64,000 nucleotides of DNA. It comes from JACVRW01 sp963813495. GTDB lineage: Bacteria > Actinomycetota > Thermoleophilia > Solirubrobacterales > Thermoleophilaceae. The stretch is from contig CAWEZC010000011.1 of NCBI GenBank assembly GCA_963813495.1, positions 434,001 to 498,000 of the forward strand, written 5' to 3'. The notes under the pieces are model-generated. The model was not told where the DNA came from. It saw only the letters and a program-made list of their open reading frames with translations, and made no database searches. Every line of letters starts with the position of its first letter. Position 1 is the first letter of the stretch. The translations under genes were made by a program, and so were the position numbers. Positions 34,379 to 43,062 of this stretch are shown here, piece by piece.

Positions 34379-35089
34379 ATGCGTTCATCGTTCCAGCGGT
34401 CGTGCACCAGCGGACGTAGCAGACTGGCGCTCGTCGCCGGCATTGCCGCCCTCCTGACGGTCTCGGTGGCCGCTCCGGGCGCCACTGCCGCGCCGGCGAA
34501 CGGGAGCGCCGCCTCGAGCGGCGCCGACCTCGCCGCACCCGCCGCGAAGACCAAGAAGCGCTGTCGCACCGTCCGGGTCAAGAAACGCACCAAGAGCGGT
34601 GCGCTGGTCAAGCGCAACGGCAAGGTCGTCTACGTCAAGCGCAAGAAGTGCAGGCCGAAGGCCAAGCCGAAGTCCACGCCGACGCCGATCCCGCTGCCCG
34701 CCCCGGCCCCGGCGCCCGCGCCGGTTCCGGCCCCGACCCCGGCGAGCCCGAAGATCGACCAGCTCCTGGGCTGGAGCACGCTGGCCCAGGACCCCGATAC
34801 GCCGCCTGCCGGCCTCGTCGCCAACGCAGGGACCGTGAGTTCCTGTCCCAACCCCGACGGACTGTCGATTTACATCCGTCGCAGCGGCTTCAGCTCCATC
34901 GGGCTGGTCAGCCACGTGTGGAAGCGGGACGGCGTGGTGATCGCCAGCGGTACCAACAGCAGCACGGTCGACGGGGCCTTCCGTTACGGCATCGTGGGCT
35001 CGCCACTCGTCAACGGGCTCTACGAGGTCACCTGGTCGTTCGGAGGTGCGGCCATCGGCAGCGCGAGCGTCACCAGAAGCTGTCCGTGA
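34379..35089 (+). CDS. secreted protein with Lys/Arg-rich and Pro-Ala linker regions
   Basis: 236 residues. A signal peptide (about 1-38, LALVAGIAALLTVSVAAPGATA) is followed by a basic region (KKRCRTVRVKKRT and YVKRKKCRPK), a Pro-Ala linker of about 25 residues, and a C-terminal beta-rich domain (about 125-236) with Cys in SSCPNPDG and TRSCP, probably a disulfide. The shape suggests a cell-surface protein spanning the wall. GGAGAGG lies nine bases upstream of the ATG. No family recognised. Confidence 0.72.
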   Translation: MRSSFQRSCTSGRSRLALVAGIAALLTVSVAAPGATAAPANGSAASSGADLAAPAAKTKKRCRTVRVKKRTKSGALVKRNGKVVYVKRKKCRPKAKPKSTPTPIPLPAPAPAPAPVPAPTPASPKIDQLLGWSTLAQDPDTPPAGLVANAGTVSSCPNPDGLSIYIRRSGFSSIGLVSHVWKRDGVVIASGTNSSTVDGAFRYGIVGSPLVNGLYEVTWSFGGAAIGSASVTRSCP

Positions 35090-35193
35090 TTGCGGCACTC
35101 TCCGAGGGTGCCCACCGGCTACTGGAGAATCCACTCCTAAAGCGCCTGAGCGCTCCGGAGCGTGGGGTCCGCGGCTTGACGCCGGTCAGGCCT

Positions 35194-35212
35194 CCCGAGG
35201 CAGCTCCTCGGG
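35194..35212. repeat. 7-bp hairpin between genes
   Basis: CCCGAGG and CCTCGGG enclose CAGCT, directly before the truncated hydrolase gene. It may end the upstream secreted-protein transcript. Confidence 0.4.
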
Positions 35213-35215
35213 TAC

Positions 35216-35614
35216 GTGCCGGACCTGACCTTGCTTCTGGCGCCGGACCGCCGGGGCGATGCGGTGAAGCTGTTCAGGCGGCTGGTGGGCATGCCCGCCG
35301 TACTTGTCGCGATGATGCCACTCATGCCTGCCTGGAAAAAGCTCAGAGGGGTCGCGCACACCCTGCCCTATGACGCGGCCATAATGGGCGACACCCAGGC
35401 GGGCAAGCCGCTCGACGCCGAGCACTGGGGCGCTGTGAGGGTGCCCGCGCTCGTGCTCGTGGGCGGCAAGAGCCCTGACTGGATGGCCAACGGCATGCAG
35501 AGCCTGGCCGAGCTTCTGCCGAGTGCGCGACGCCAGGTGCTGGAGGGGCAGACGCACATGGTCAAGGCGAAGGTGCTCGGGCCGACCCTGAAACGGGCCC
35601 TGGCCTCGGCGTGA
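35216..35614 (+). pseudogene. C-terminal fragment of an alpha/beta hydrolase
   Basis: The frame encodes the last 130 residues or so of an alpha/beta hydrolase: the cap region with HTLPYDAAIMGD, the strand VRVPALVLVGGKSP, and the catalytic His in EGQTHMV. The nucleophile elbow and the N-terminal half are absent, and nothing upstream in any frame supplies them, so this is a truncated remnant. Its stop overlaps the following GTG start, so it may still be transcribed with that gene. Confidence 0.55.
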
Positions 35615-36018
35615 GCGTGACTGATCGAGACCGGCCCGAGCTGGATCCAATCGGAGCGGTCGAATCGCCGTTGACCGATGCCGCCGGCGCGCCCAAGCAG
35701 GGTTCCGAGGGCGCGCCTCGGGCCTGGCTGGTGTTCGAGCCGAGAGTGCTGGATGGCCTGCGGGAGATCGAGCCCGGCGATCGCGTGATCGTCCTCACCT
35801 GGCTCGACCGAGCGCGCCGAGACATTCTGCGTGTTCACCCGCGCGACGACCCCGCCAATCCCGTGCGAGGAGTGTTCAGCACCCGCTCCGCCGACCGCCC
35901 GAACCCCATCGGCCTGCACGAGGTGGAGATCGTCACCGTTGAGGGCAATCGGGTCCTTGTCACGGATCTCGAGGCCCTAGACGGCACGCCGATCGTGGAT
36001 GTGAAGCCGGTGATCTGA
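35611..36018 (+). CDS. TrmO-like (UPF0066) tRNA methyltransferase family protein
   Basis: 135 residues. The family (YaeB/TrmO) methylates N6-threonylcarbamoyladenosine 37 of tRNA in E. coli. The core motif GVFSTRSADRPNPIGLH and the C-terminal LDGTPIVDVKP are intact. It is shorter than E. coli TrmO (about 235), as in many actinobacteria, so activity cannot be assumed. GTG 35611 overlaps the stop of the preceding fragment. Confidence 0.85.
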   Translation: MSVTDRDRPELDPIGAVESPLTDAAGAPKQGSEGAPRAWLVFEPRVLDGLREIEPGDRVIVLTWLDRARRDILRVHPRDDPANPVRGVFSTRSADRPNPIGLHEVEIVTVEGNRVLVTDLEALDGTPIVDVKPVI

Positions 36019-36036
36019 CCGGCGGCGACGAGCTGC

Positions 36037-36873
36037 TCAGCCGGAGCTCCCCGAGGCCGGGTTCCGATGCACCGCGTGGTCGAGCGCCCAGGACAGGGCG
36101 TAGTCGGCGACCTCCTCCCAGCCGGGTGCCGACGGCAGCAGGTGGGGGCCCTCGAAATCCTTGATCTCCGTGACGGTGTCCGACTTGTAGTGCTTGGCAT
36201 TCGACCGCTGGATCGCAGGCGGCATCAGGTGGTCCTTGCTGCCCGAGATGAACAGCAACGGGGCGCGCTCGTCGTTGTGGTAGTCGACCCACGTCTCCTG
36301 GTGGCCCGGCTGCAGGTTTGCGAGGACACTGCCCCAGAAAATCGAGCCCGAGGCGGGAACGTGGTAGCGCTCGTACAGGCGCCGGGACTCCTCCTCGTTG
36401 AACGTGTTGGTGAACGCGTAGTGCCACTGGTCGTGCGTGAACCCGACCGCCTTGTGCCTGTTGGCGGGGTTCTTCAGGACCGGGAAGGTGGCCTTGAGCT
36501 GAGCCGGGGGCACCGCTCGCACACCCTCGGTGGGAGCGGAGTTGATCGCCACGCCGGCCGCACCGTGGCCGTGGTCGAGCAGGATCTGGGTGAAAGCCCC
36601 GCCGGCAGAGTGGCCCATGATGATGGGAGCGGACTCGAGCCCCCCGATGACCGCCTCGAAGTGCTCGATGATCTCCGGCACCTTGAGGGCCTCGATGGGG
36701 CTCGGGTCCTCGTTCAGCGCCTCGACCTCCACCTCGAAACCGGGATAGGCCGGAGCGATGACGCGGAAGCCCTTGCTCTCGAAGTGGCGGATCCAGTCCT
36801 CCCAGCTGCGCGGCGTGACCCAGAAGCCATGGACGAGAACGATCGTGTTGGGCGCGGGTGCTTCGGTGTTCAT
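36037..36873 (-). CDS. alpha/beta hydrolase
   Basis: 278 residues. Oxyanion region LVHGFW, nucleophile Ser in GHSAGG, acid in SGSKDHLMP, and His in GPHLLP make a full triad. No signal peptide. Its closest relative in this window is the broken gene at 62529-63369, which shares the layout (HGxW, GHS, KxxLKNxxN/RNRANCN, YxxF). Physiological substrate unknown. Confidence 0.82.
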   Translation of the reverse strand: MNTEAPAPNTIVLVHGFWVTPRSWEDWIRHFESKGFRVIAPAYPGFEVEVEALNEDPSPIEALKVPEIIEHFEAVIGGLESAPIIMGHSAGGAFTQILLDHGHGAAGVAINSAPTEGVRAVPPAQLKATFPVLKNPANRHKAVGFTHDQWHYAFTNTFNEEESRRLYERYHVPASGSIFWGSVLANLQPGHQETWVDYHNDERAPLLFISGSKDHLMPPAIQRSNAKHYKSDTVTEIKDFEGPHLLPSAPGWEEVADYALSWALDHAVHRNPASGSSG

Positions 36874-36978
36874 TCGGGCTAGACCCTTCGGTTTGGGGAG
36901 GTTGAGACCCTAAGTCCGGGCGATGTCGGTGGCAACCGCGGCAGTACTGCCCCTGCTACGACCTCGGCTGCCACCGGC

Positions 36979-37983
36979 TCACCAACCTGAGCAACACCGC
37001 GCCGGCTGGCCCCGCTCGCGAACCACCTCCGCGGCCGGCTTGTCGTCACGCAGGCCGAGATAGCGCGGGTGGCGGAGTCGCCCGTCCCGCGTCCACTCGC
37101 TGAAGCCGATCTGCGCGACCAGCTTCGGCTCGACCCAGGTCACGTCGCGTTCGCGCATCTCGTCGGCGAACGGCGAGTCGTCGCGGCGCAGCGGCCGGAG
37201 GCGCCGGGCCAGGTCGCGCAGCGTCTCGCGGGTGAAACCGGTGCCGACCTTGCCCGCGTAGCGCAGGCGCTCGCCCTCGAAATGCCCGAGCAGGAGCGCG
37301 CCGAGATCCGTGCGGCTGCCGCGGGGGGCGGTGTACCCGCCGATCACCAGCTCCTGCTCGGCCGAGCACTTGAACTTGAGCCAGTCGCGCGAACGGCCGT
37401 GGACGTAGAGGGAGTCGGCCCGCTTGGCGATCAAGCCCTCCCAGCCTTTGCGGCAGGCCTGCGCGAACAGCTCCTCCCCCTCACGGTTGCGGTGGGTCGT
37501 GAAGCGCAGGGGTCCGTGAAAGTCGAGGGCGTCCCGGAGCAGGGACTTGCGTGTGCGCAGAGGGACCCGCGTGACGTCCTGGCCGGCCAGCTGGAGCACG
37601 TCGAAGACGTAGTAGAAGACGGCCACCGGATGCTCTGCACGCTGCTGCAGCCGGGCGAAGCTCGTCTGGGCGCCGGCAAAGGCGACTACCTCGCCGTCTA
37701 GAACCAACCTCTCGCTGCGGTCGGCCTCCAGCGCCTCGGCCACCTCGGGGAAGCGCCCATTGAGGCTGAGGTCGTTGCGCGACAGGAGCCGGACGTTTCG
37801 CTCTCCCTTGGTGGCGATGCAGCGGATGCCGTCGAGCTTGCGCTCGAAGATCCAGGCCGGGTCGGAGAAGCGCTCGTCGGTCAGCACCGCCTTCATGGGC
37901 TCGATGCGCTCGGGCAAGGGCGCCGGCCGCAGCAGGGCGCGCTGCTCGTCGGTCAGTGAGGCGAACGGGTCCTCAGCGGTCAT
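36979..37983 (-). CDS. ATP-dependent DNA ligase, LigD/LigC ligase-domain type
   Basis: 334 residues. The adenylation motif is in ERKLDGIR (Lys accepts AMP), followed by LDGEVVA, the EGLIAKR motif and KFKC (motif V). The C-terminal OB-fold has GKVGTGFT and the usual PKLVAQIGF. Length fits a stand-alone ligase domain of the LigC/LigD kind used in non-homologous end joining; no Ku or polymerase domain is nearby. ATG 37983 lies inside the end of the kinase gene (11-base overlap), so the ligase may be co-transcribed with it. Confidence 0.86.
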   Translation of the reverse strand: MTAEDPFASLTDEQRALLRPAPLPERIEPMKAVLTDERFSDPAWIFERKLDGIRCIATKGERNVRLLSRNDLSLNGRFPEVAEALEADRSERLVLDGEVVAFAGAQTSFARLQQRAEHPVAVFYYVFDVLQLAGQDVTRVPLRTRKSLLRDALDFHGPLRFTTHRNREGEELFAQACRKGWEGLIAKRADSLYVHGRSRDWLKFKCSAEQELVIGGYTAPRGSRTDLGALLLGHFEGERLRYAGKVGTGFTRETLRDLARRLRPLRRDDSPFADEMRERDVTWVEPKLVAQIGFSEWTRDGRLRHPRYLGLRDDKPAAEVVRERGQPARCCSGW

Positions 37984-39373
37984 CGCCGGGGTAGCTCTCC
38001 GGGAGCCATAGCCACACGTCGGCGCCTCCGCCGGTGCGGTTGCGGGCGCCGGTGCCTCCGCCGTGAAGGTTGGCGATGGCCGCCACGATCGCCAGGCCGA
38101 GTCCTGACCCGTCCGCGCTCGTCGCGGTGGCGTCGCGACTGAAGCGCTCGAAGGCCCGCTGGAGAAATTCGGCGTCGAAGCCGGAACCGCGGTCGAGCAC
38201 GTGCAGCTCGATCGCCGTGCCGTTTCGCTCCGCGCATAGCTCGACGTTCCCCGCTCCGTGATGCAGCGCGTTTCCAATCAGATTGTCGAGTGCCTGGGCC
38301 AGTCGATCGGGATCCGCCGGCAGCACGGCGTCGGAGGCGACGGTAGTTCGGGCGCTGACGTTTCGGTCGGCGGCGGCCGCCGCCGCGTGCGCGCGCGCTG
38401 CCGCCTCGCGCAGCAGATCGCCCGCCACCTGCGGTTGCCGTTCCAGCGGCAGCCGCCCCTGGTCGGCACGGGCGAGTACGAGCAGATCGTTGGCGATTCG
38501 GGTCATCCGGCGCGCCTCCTGGTCTGCCGAGGCGATGGCCTCGCGCAGGGTATCGGCGTCGCGCTCGCCCCGGAGCGCCATCTCGAGCTCGGCGCGCAGG
38601 GTGGTGAGTGGGGTGCGCAGCTCGTGGCTGGCGTCGCTCACGAGCCGGCGTTCCCGCGCAAGCCCGTTCTCGAGGCGGTCGAGCATCCCGTTGAGCGTGA
38701 TGGCGAGCGCGGCGATCTCGTCGTTCGTGGAGGGCTCCGGCAGCCGCTGCGAGGGGTTGCGGTCGCTGATCTCCGCCGCGCGGCGCCGCATGCGTTCGAC
38801 AGGGCGTAGGGCCGCTCCGGCCACCTCGTAGCCTGCGAAGGAGGCCAGCAGCAGGGCGATCGGCAGCGCGATCAAGAGCAGCCGGTTGAGTGAGCCTACG
38901 CTCTCGTCGCGTCGCTCCAGCGAGTCGCCCACCGCCACCACCGCGCGCTCACCGGTGCGCAGCCTCACTGCGGCGGCGTGCACGCGCATGTCGGTGCCGG
39001 CTGCGGCCCGGCGCTCCACGCGCAGGCTCCGTTCTGTTGCCCGGATGACCTCAGACGGCGACAGTAGACGCATATCCCGGGCTGCTTCTGTGGTGCCCAG
39101 CACCCGCCCGTCGGACGCGTAGACCTGGGCGAACCGCTCGCCGCTCTTTGCTACCGCCGACGGTCCCTGCGCGCCGGCTACGAGGGCCGAGATGTCCTCA
39201 GCCTGGACCCGCTGTGCCTCGTCGATCGACCGGTCCAAGTCGCGGGAGAACTCCCGTGCCAGAAAGACGCCGGCGACGCCAAGCACGACCGCAATGACGC
39301 CGGCGAACGCGAGCGTGAGCCGGATCCGGATCGGGAGGCGCGAGAGCGTCCGGGCCCGCGGGGCTGCGCGCAT
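37973..39373 (-). CDS. sensor histidine kinase
   Basis: 466 residues. A first membrane helix (LTLAFAGVIAVVLGVAGVFLA, about 20-40), an extracytoplasmic domain of about 120 residues, a second helix (about 180-200), a HAMP region (PVERMRRRAAEI), a HisKA domain with phospho-His in SDASHELRTPL, and HATPase boxes N (NLIGNAL), G1 (DRGSGF), F and G2 (GSGLGLA). ATG 39373 was chosen. No response regulator follows; the OmpR-type regulator at 42112-42783 on the other strand is the probable partner. Confidence 0.9.
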   Translation of the reverse strand: MRAAPRARTLSRLPIRIRLTLAFAGVIAVVLGVAGVFLAREFSRDLDRSIDEAQRVQAEDISALVAGAQGPSAVAKSGERFAQVYASDGRVLGTTEAARDMRLLSPSEVIRATERSLRVERRAAAGTDMRVHAAAVRLRTGERAVVAVGDSLERRDESVGSLNRLLLIALPIALLLASFAGYEVAGAALRPVERMRRRAAEISDRNPSQRLPEPSTNDEIAALAITLNGMLDRLENGLARERRLVSDASHELRTPLTTLRAELEMALRGERDADTLREAIASADQEARRMTRIANDLLVLARADQGRLPLERQPQVAGDLLREAAARAHAAAAAADRNVSARTTVASDAVLPADPDRLAQALDNLIGNALHHGAGNVELCAERNGTAIELHVLDRGSGFDAEFLQRAFERFSRDATATSADGSGLGLAIVAAIANLHGGGTGARNRTGGGADVWLWLPESYPGDDR

Positions 39374-39380
39374 TGCCCGA

Positions 39381-40076
39381 TCACAGCACATCCCCCGGGC
39401 TCGGTTGCCGGCCAGGTCGCGTGCGACTGAAGGTGACGGCCGCTGCCGGGACCCAGACAAGGAGCAGGAGGAGTGACACCGCGGCAACCATTGACAGCGG
39501 TCCGGACAGCAGGAGGTAGCCGGCGCCGGATGTGACGAGGGCGGCGATCAGCGCCCAGCCGAGCGCGTGCAGCCAGCCCGGTAGGAGTCTCGGCCGGCGG
39601 GACGCATTGACTACTGATGCGACCATCGCGGCCAGCAGGAACATCTTCACGCCGTCCATGCGATTGAGCAGATCGAAGAGATCTGCGGTCGACCCTGTGG
39701 CGACGGAGTCTGGCGCGCCCGCCGCCATGATGACGCCCAGGACGGATTGGGCCAGAGATATGGTCGCGGCGGCTAGCCCGCTGACCAGCACGGTCTTTCC
39801 CGCCCGCCGGGCTCCGTTCGCGACCAGCCCGAGGCCGATTGCCAGGACCATCGCCCCCAACGCGATCCCGGCGACTCCCTCGACCAGCAGGTACTGAACG
39901 ATCGCCAGGCCCTGATGCGCCGCGTAGGCATCGGCAACGTGAGTGGCGCTTGAATCGACGCCGGGGGTGCCCGGCCAAATCGCGAGGCCGACGAGCCACG
40001 CTGAGATGTATGCGGCCGCGGCTCCAAGCGGCAGCGTCAGGCGGCGTGAAGTCAGTGGAGTGGAGATAGCGGTCAT
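39381..40076 (-). CDS. hypothetical six-helix membrane protein
   Basis: 231 residues, with about six or seven hydrophobic helices and few charged residues. A perfect ribosome site (GAAGGAGGACC) sets ATG 40076. Layout resembles DUF4386-type membrane proteins; the family name is uncertain. It lies between the ABC permease and the kinase in the same operon, 7 and 10 bases from its neighbours, so it may be part of the exporter/sensor unit. Confidence 0.75.
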   Translation of the reverse strand: MTAISTPLTSRRLTLPLGAAAAYISAWLVGLAIWPGTPGVDSSATHVADAYAAHQGLAIVQYLLVEGVAGIALGAMVLAIGLGLVANGARRAGKTVLVSGLAAATISLAQSVLGVIMAAGAPDSVATGSTADLFDLLNRMDGVKMFLLAAMVASVVNASRRPRLLPGWLHALGWALIAALVTSGAGYLLLSGPLSMVAAVSLLLLLVWVPAAAVTFSRTRPGRQPSPGDVL

Positions 40077-40086
40077 TGGTCCTCCT

Positions 40087-40827
40087 TCAAGCGGCTCTGT
40101 TGGTATCGCGCCGATACGCACGGATGGCCAAGGTGCTGAGGCCGACGGTCCAGGCGCCCATCACGAGCCAGCCCTCGAGGCCCCAGCCGCCGTCTGCGAG
40201 GCCGACGTGGCTGGCCTGAACGAGCCAGTACGAGGGCAGGGCATGGGCGAGGTGCTGCAGGAGCCCGTGGCCGTTGATGGGAAACCAGGTGCCGCCCAGC
40301 AGGGCCAGCAGCCCGACTGTCCCGCCAACGGCGGGGCCGATCGAGTCGGCGCTGAGCAGGTGTCCCAAGGCGATGCCCAGCGCCGCGAACGGCAGCAGCC
40401 CGATGAGGATGAGGCCGCTCATCGCCAGCCAGCGATCGGCCGGGAGCCGCACTCCGAGCAGCGCGCCGCTGGCGAACAGCACCGCGATGCTGAGCACGGC
40501 CAGCAGGTAGCCGCAGACCACCTTGGCACCCAGGTAGGCGCGCGGCGAGAGCGGAGTAACCCGCAGCTGGCGGTTCCAGCCCGCGGCGCGGTCGGCGGCG
40601 ATGCGCCCGCCGCCGGCGAGCATGGCGTTCATCGTCCCGAAGGCGGCGAGCCCGACCATGAAGTAGAGCGGAGCTGATACCCCCGAGCCGGCGAAGTCGG
40701 CCACGTTGCGGTTCGGCGCCGCGATAGCGAGATAGAGAACGATTGGAAAAGCGAGGGACAGGATGGTGATGCGCTTGTTGCGAATCGTCCGCAGCAGTTC
40801 GTAACGGGTGTAGACGCCTGCATTCAT
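40087..40827 (-). CDS. ABC-2 type transporter permease
   Basis: 246 residues, six helices with the ABC-2 order and the loop WNRQLRVTPLSPRAYLGAK before helix 3. It pairs with the ATPase encoded upstream (start overlaps the ATPase stop by four bases). Similar permeases export lantibiotics or other peptides or drugs in two-component-regulated systems. Confidence 0.87.
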   Translation of the reverse strand: MNAGVYTRYELLRTIRNKRITILSLAFPIVLYLAIAAPNRNVADFAGSGVSAPLYFMVGLAAFGTMNAMLAGGGRIAADRAAGWNRQLRVTPLSPRAYLGAKVVCGYLLAVLSIAVLFASGALLGVRLPADRWLAMSGLILIGLLPFAALGIALGHLLSADSIGPAVGGTVGLLALLGGTWFPINGHGLLQHLAHALPSYWLVQASHVGLADGGWGLEGWLVMGAWTVGLSTLAIRAYRRDTNRAA

Positions 40828-41774
40828 GCCGGCACCTCCTCGCGCTGAGCCTCGTTGGTGCGGCTGTCGCTGGTCAGTTCGACGAAGGCCTGCTCGAGTC
40901 CGGCGCCGGCGATCTCGATATCGCGCGGCTCGTCGCCGTACTGGTCGAGCAGGGCCCGGATGGCCAGGTCGGAGTCCGAGCAGGTGAGAATCACCGTTGC
41001 GCCATGCCGCTCGGCCCTAAGCACGCCGTCCAGCAGACTGAGCTCCCCCGGATCGCCCTGGGGCAACGTCGCCCGGATCGTGTGTGTGCCGACCAGCGCC
41101 TTGATTTGCGTGGTCGACCCGTCGGCCACCACCTGTCCGCGGGCCATCAGCACCACACGGTCGGCGTACGCGTCGGCTTCCTCGAGGTAATGGGTCGCGA
41201 AGATCACCGTCTTGCCCTGCGCGGCGAAGCCACGCATCGTGGCCCAGAAACCTCGCCGCGCTTCAACGTCCAGCGCGACGGTCGGCTCGTCCAGTACCAG
41301 CAGCTCGGGATCACTGACCAATGCGAGCGCCAGGCGTACGCGCCGCCCCTCGCCGCCTGACAGGTTCTGGGTGCGTGAGCCGGCGATTGGCCCGAGGCCG
41401 GTGAGTTCCAGCAGCTCGTCGACGGCCATCGGGCTCCGGTAGAGCGACGCGACCATCGTCACCAGCTCTCTGACCGAGAGGTCTCCGATCAGCGAGCCGG
41501 TCTGGGGCATCGCGCCAACCGCACCGGCCTTGATGGCCGCGCGGGGGCTGACTCCGAAGACCTCGATAGCGCCGGCGTCGGGCTCCGACAAACCCAGAAG
41601 CATGTCGAGCGTGCTCGATTTACCAGCGCCGTTGGGGCCGAGCAGCGCCACGGTCTCGCCGGGAGCGATCGAAACATCGATGCCTCGCACGGCGTGGATC
41701 GTCGTGCCCTCGGAACGGAAGTCCTTGATCAGCCCGCCCAGGAGAATGCCCCGTGCTGGGTCGATTGCGCTCAT
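40824..41774 (-). CDS. ABC transporter ATP-binding protein
   Basis: 316 residues from ATG 41774. Walker A GPNGAGKSS, signature LSGGEGRR, Walker B LLVLDEP, switch FATHYL. After about residue 220 there is a C-terminal extension (RATLPQGDPGEL..) found in DrrA/NatA-like exporters. Its start overlaps the stop of the small membrane protein gene (ATGA) and its stop overlaps the permease. Confidence 0.9.
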   Translation of the reverse strand: MSAIDPARGILLGGLIKDFRSEGTTIHAVRGIDVSIAPGETVALLGPNGAGKSSTLDMLLGLSEPDAGAIEVFGVSPRAAIKAGAVGAMPQTGSLIGDLSVRELVTMVASLYRSPMAVDELLELTGLGPIAGSRTQNLSGGEGRRVRLALALVSDPELLVLDEPTVALDVEARRGFWATMRGFAAQGKTVIFATHYLEEADAYADRVVLMARGQVVADGSTTQIKALVGTHTIRATLPQGDPGELSLLDGVLRAERHGATVILTCSDSDLAIRALLDQYGDEPRDIEIAGAGLEQAFVELTSDSRTNEAQREEVPA

Positions 41775-42028
41775 CGCACCCACCGGCGCGCGGCGGCGAA
41801 GGTGGCGACGTAGGCGGAGAGGAAGAGCAGCACGAAGAAAGTGCCCGCCACCAGCCCGAACATGCCCACCGCCAGCGCCTCCACGATCGCCGCGCCGAGC
41901 AGAATCTGCCCGGCCCAGTTCAAGGCCGTTGGCAGACGGCTTCGCCCGGGCCGTCGGGTCCGAGAGCGGGGCTGACGGTCTGTTCGCGCCACTCCGAGCG
42001 GTCCGCCGGCCACGTGTGACGAGTTCAT
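41771..42028 (-). CDS. small two-helix membrane protein at the head of the exporter operon
   Basis: 85 residues. An arginine-rich N-terminal tail (about 20-35) is followed by two membrane helices (LNWAGQILLGAAIVEALAVGMF and the next). The chosen ATG 42028 has GAAAGGAGAGG upstream, while the ORF extension to 42100 lacks one. Coupled to the ATPase by ATGA. Divergent to the response regulator across 83 bases; function unknown. Confidence 0.68.
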   Translation of the reverse strand: MNSSHVAGGPLGVARTDRQPRSRTRRPGRSRLPTALNWAGQILLGAAIVEALAVGMFGLVAGTFFVLLFLSAYVATFAAARRWVR

Positions 42029-42111
42029 TGCCTCTCCTTTCGAGCGTCGTGCCATTGCCGCGATTGCACTCCGCCCGCATGAGGAATCGATGAGCGTCAT
42101 CCTTGACCACC

Positions 42112-42783
42112 ATGCGCGTGCTGGTCGTCGAGGACGAGGTCAAGCTGGCCAAACTGGTCCGCCAGGGGTTACGTGAGGAGGGCCTGCTCGCCGATGTGGC
42201 GGTGACGGGCGAGGACGCGCTGTGGATGGCTCCCGCCAACTCCTACGACGTGCTGGTCCTGGACCTGAACCTGCCGGGCATCGACGGCCTCGAGACGTGC
42301 CGCCGGCTGAGGACCGACGGTGTGCGCACGCCGATCCTCATGCTCACCGCTCGCGATGGGGTGGCCGACCGGGTGACCGGACTCGACACCGGCGCAGACG
42401 ATTACCTGGTCAAGCCGTTCGACTTCGACGAGCTGCTCGCACGCCTTCGTGCCCTCGCACGACGAGGACCGGTGGAGCGGCCCACCCGGCTCGCGGTGGG
42501 CGACCTCGTCCTGGACCCGGCGGCGCGCGAGGTGCGCCGCGGCGACACGGAGATCGAGCTTTCCACCAAGGAGTTCCAGCTGCTCGAAGTGTTCATGCGC
42601 CACCCCGGTCAGGCGCTCTCACGCTACGCGCTGATCGAAGGCGGCTGGGACATGGAGTACGAGAACCGCTCCAACGTCGTGGACGTCTACGTCCGCTACC
42701 TGCGCGAGAAGATCGACCGGCCCTTCGGCCGGGACAGCCTCGAGACGGTGCGCGGCATCGGCTACCGCCTGCGCGACCGCTGA
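42112..42783 (+). CDS. OmpR/PhoB-family response regulator
   Basis: 223 residues. Receiver domain with the acidic pair DED, phospho-Asp in VLDLNLPG, and Lys in LVKPFDF; then a winged-helix DNA-binding domain (GDLVLDPAAREVRRG through YVRYLREKIDRPFG, ending IGYRLRDR). Divergent from the exporter-kinase operon, whose promoter it probably controls together with the kinase at 37973-39373. The ATG at 42112 is chosen; a TTG nine bases upstream is possible. Confidence 0.9.
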   Translation: MRVLVVEDEVKLAKLVRQGLREEGLLADVAVTGEDALWMAPANSYDVLVLDLNLPGIDGLETCRRLRTDGVRTPILMLTARDGVADRVTGLDTGADDYLVKPFDFDELLARLRALARRGPVERPTRLAVGDLVLDPAAREVRRGDTEIELSTKEFQLLEVFMRHPGQALSRYALIEGGWDMEYENRSNVVDVYVRYLREKIDRPFGRDSLETVRGIGYRLRDR

Positions 42784-42989
42784 GCGTCGGCGCTGCGCTC
42801 GGGGTCGCGGCTCCCGCCATCGCCCGCCAGGCGGATCACCTTGCGGGCCAGCACCAGCAGGGCGACTACCGCGAGAGCCCCGGCCAGGGCGTCCGCGGCC
42901 CCGCTCCTGAGCGACACCATCGCGGCGCCGGCGCCGGGTCCGCTCAGACTCGTGAAGAGCGTGAGTCCAGCGTGTCCATGGGTCTCCAT
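42762..42989 (-). CDS. possible small one-helix membrane protein
   Basis: 75 residues: a hydrophobic segment (ALAGALAVVALLVLARKVI) and a basic end. The 3' end overlaps the convergent regulator gene by 22 bases. Plausible but supported only by shape and a weak ribosome site. Confidence 0.35.
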   Translation of the reverse strand: METHGHAGLTLFTSLSGPGAGAAMVSLRSGAADALAGALAVVALLVLARKVIRLAGDGGSRDPERSADAQRSRRR

Positions 42990-43062
42990 GACGCGAGCAT
43001 CGGCCCCGCGGATGAGGCTTCGATGAGAATGGGTCGCCTCCGACGTCCAGCGCCTCCAGGGA

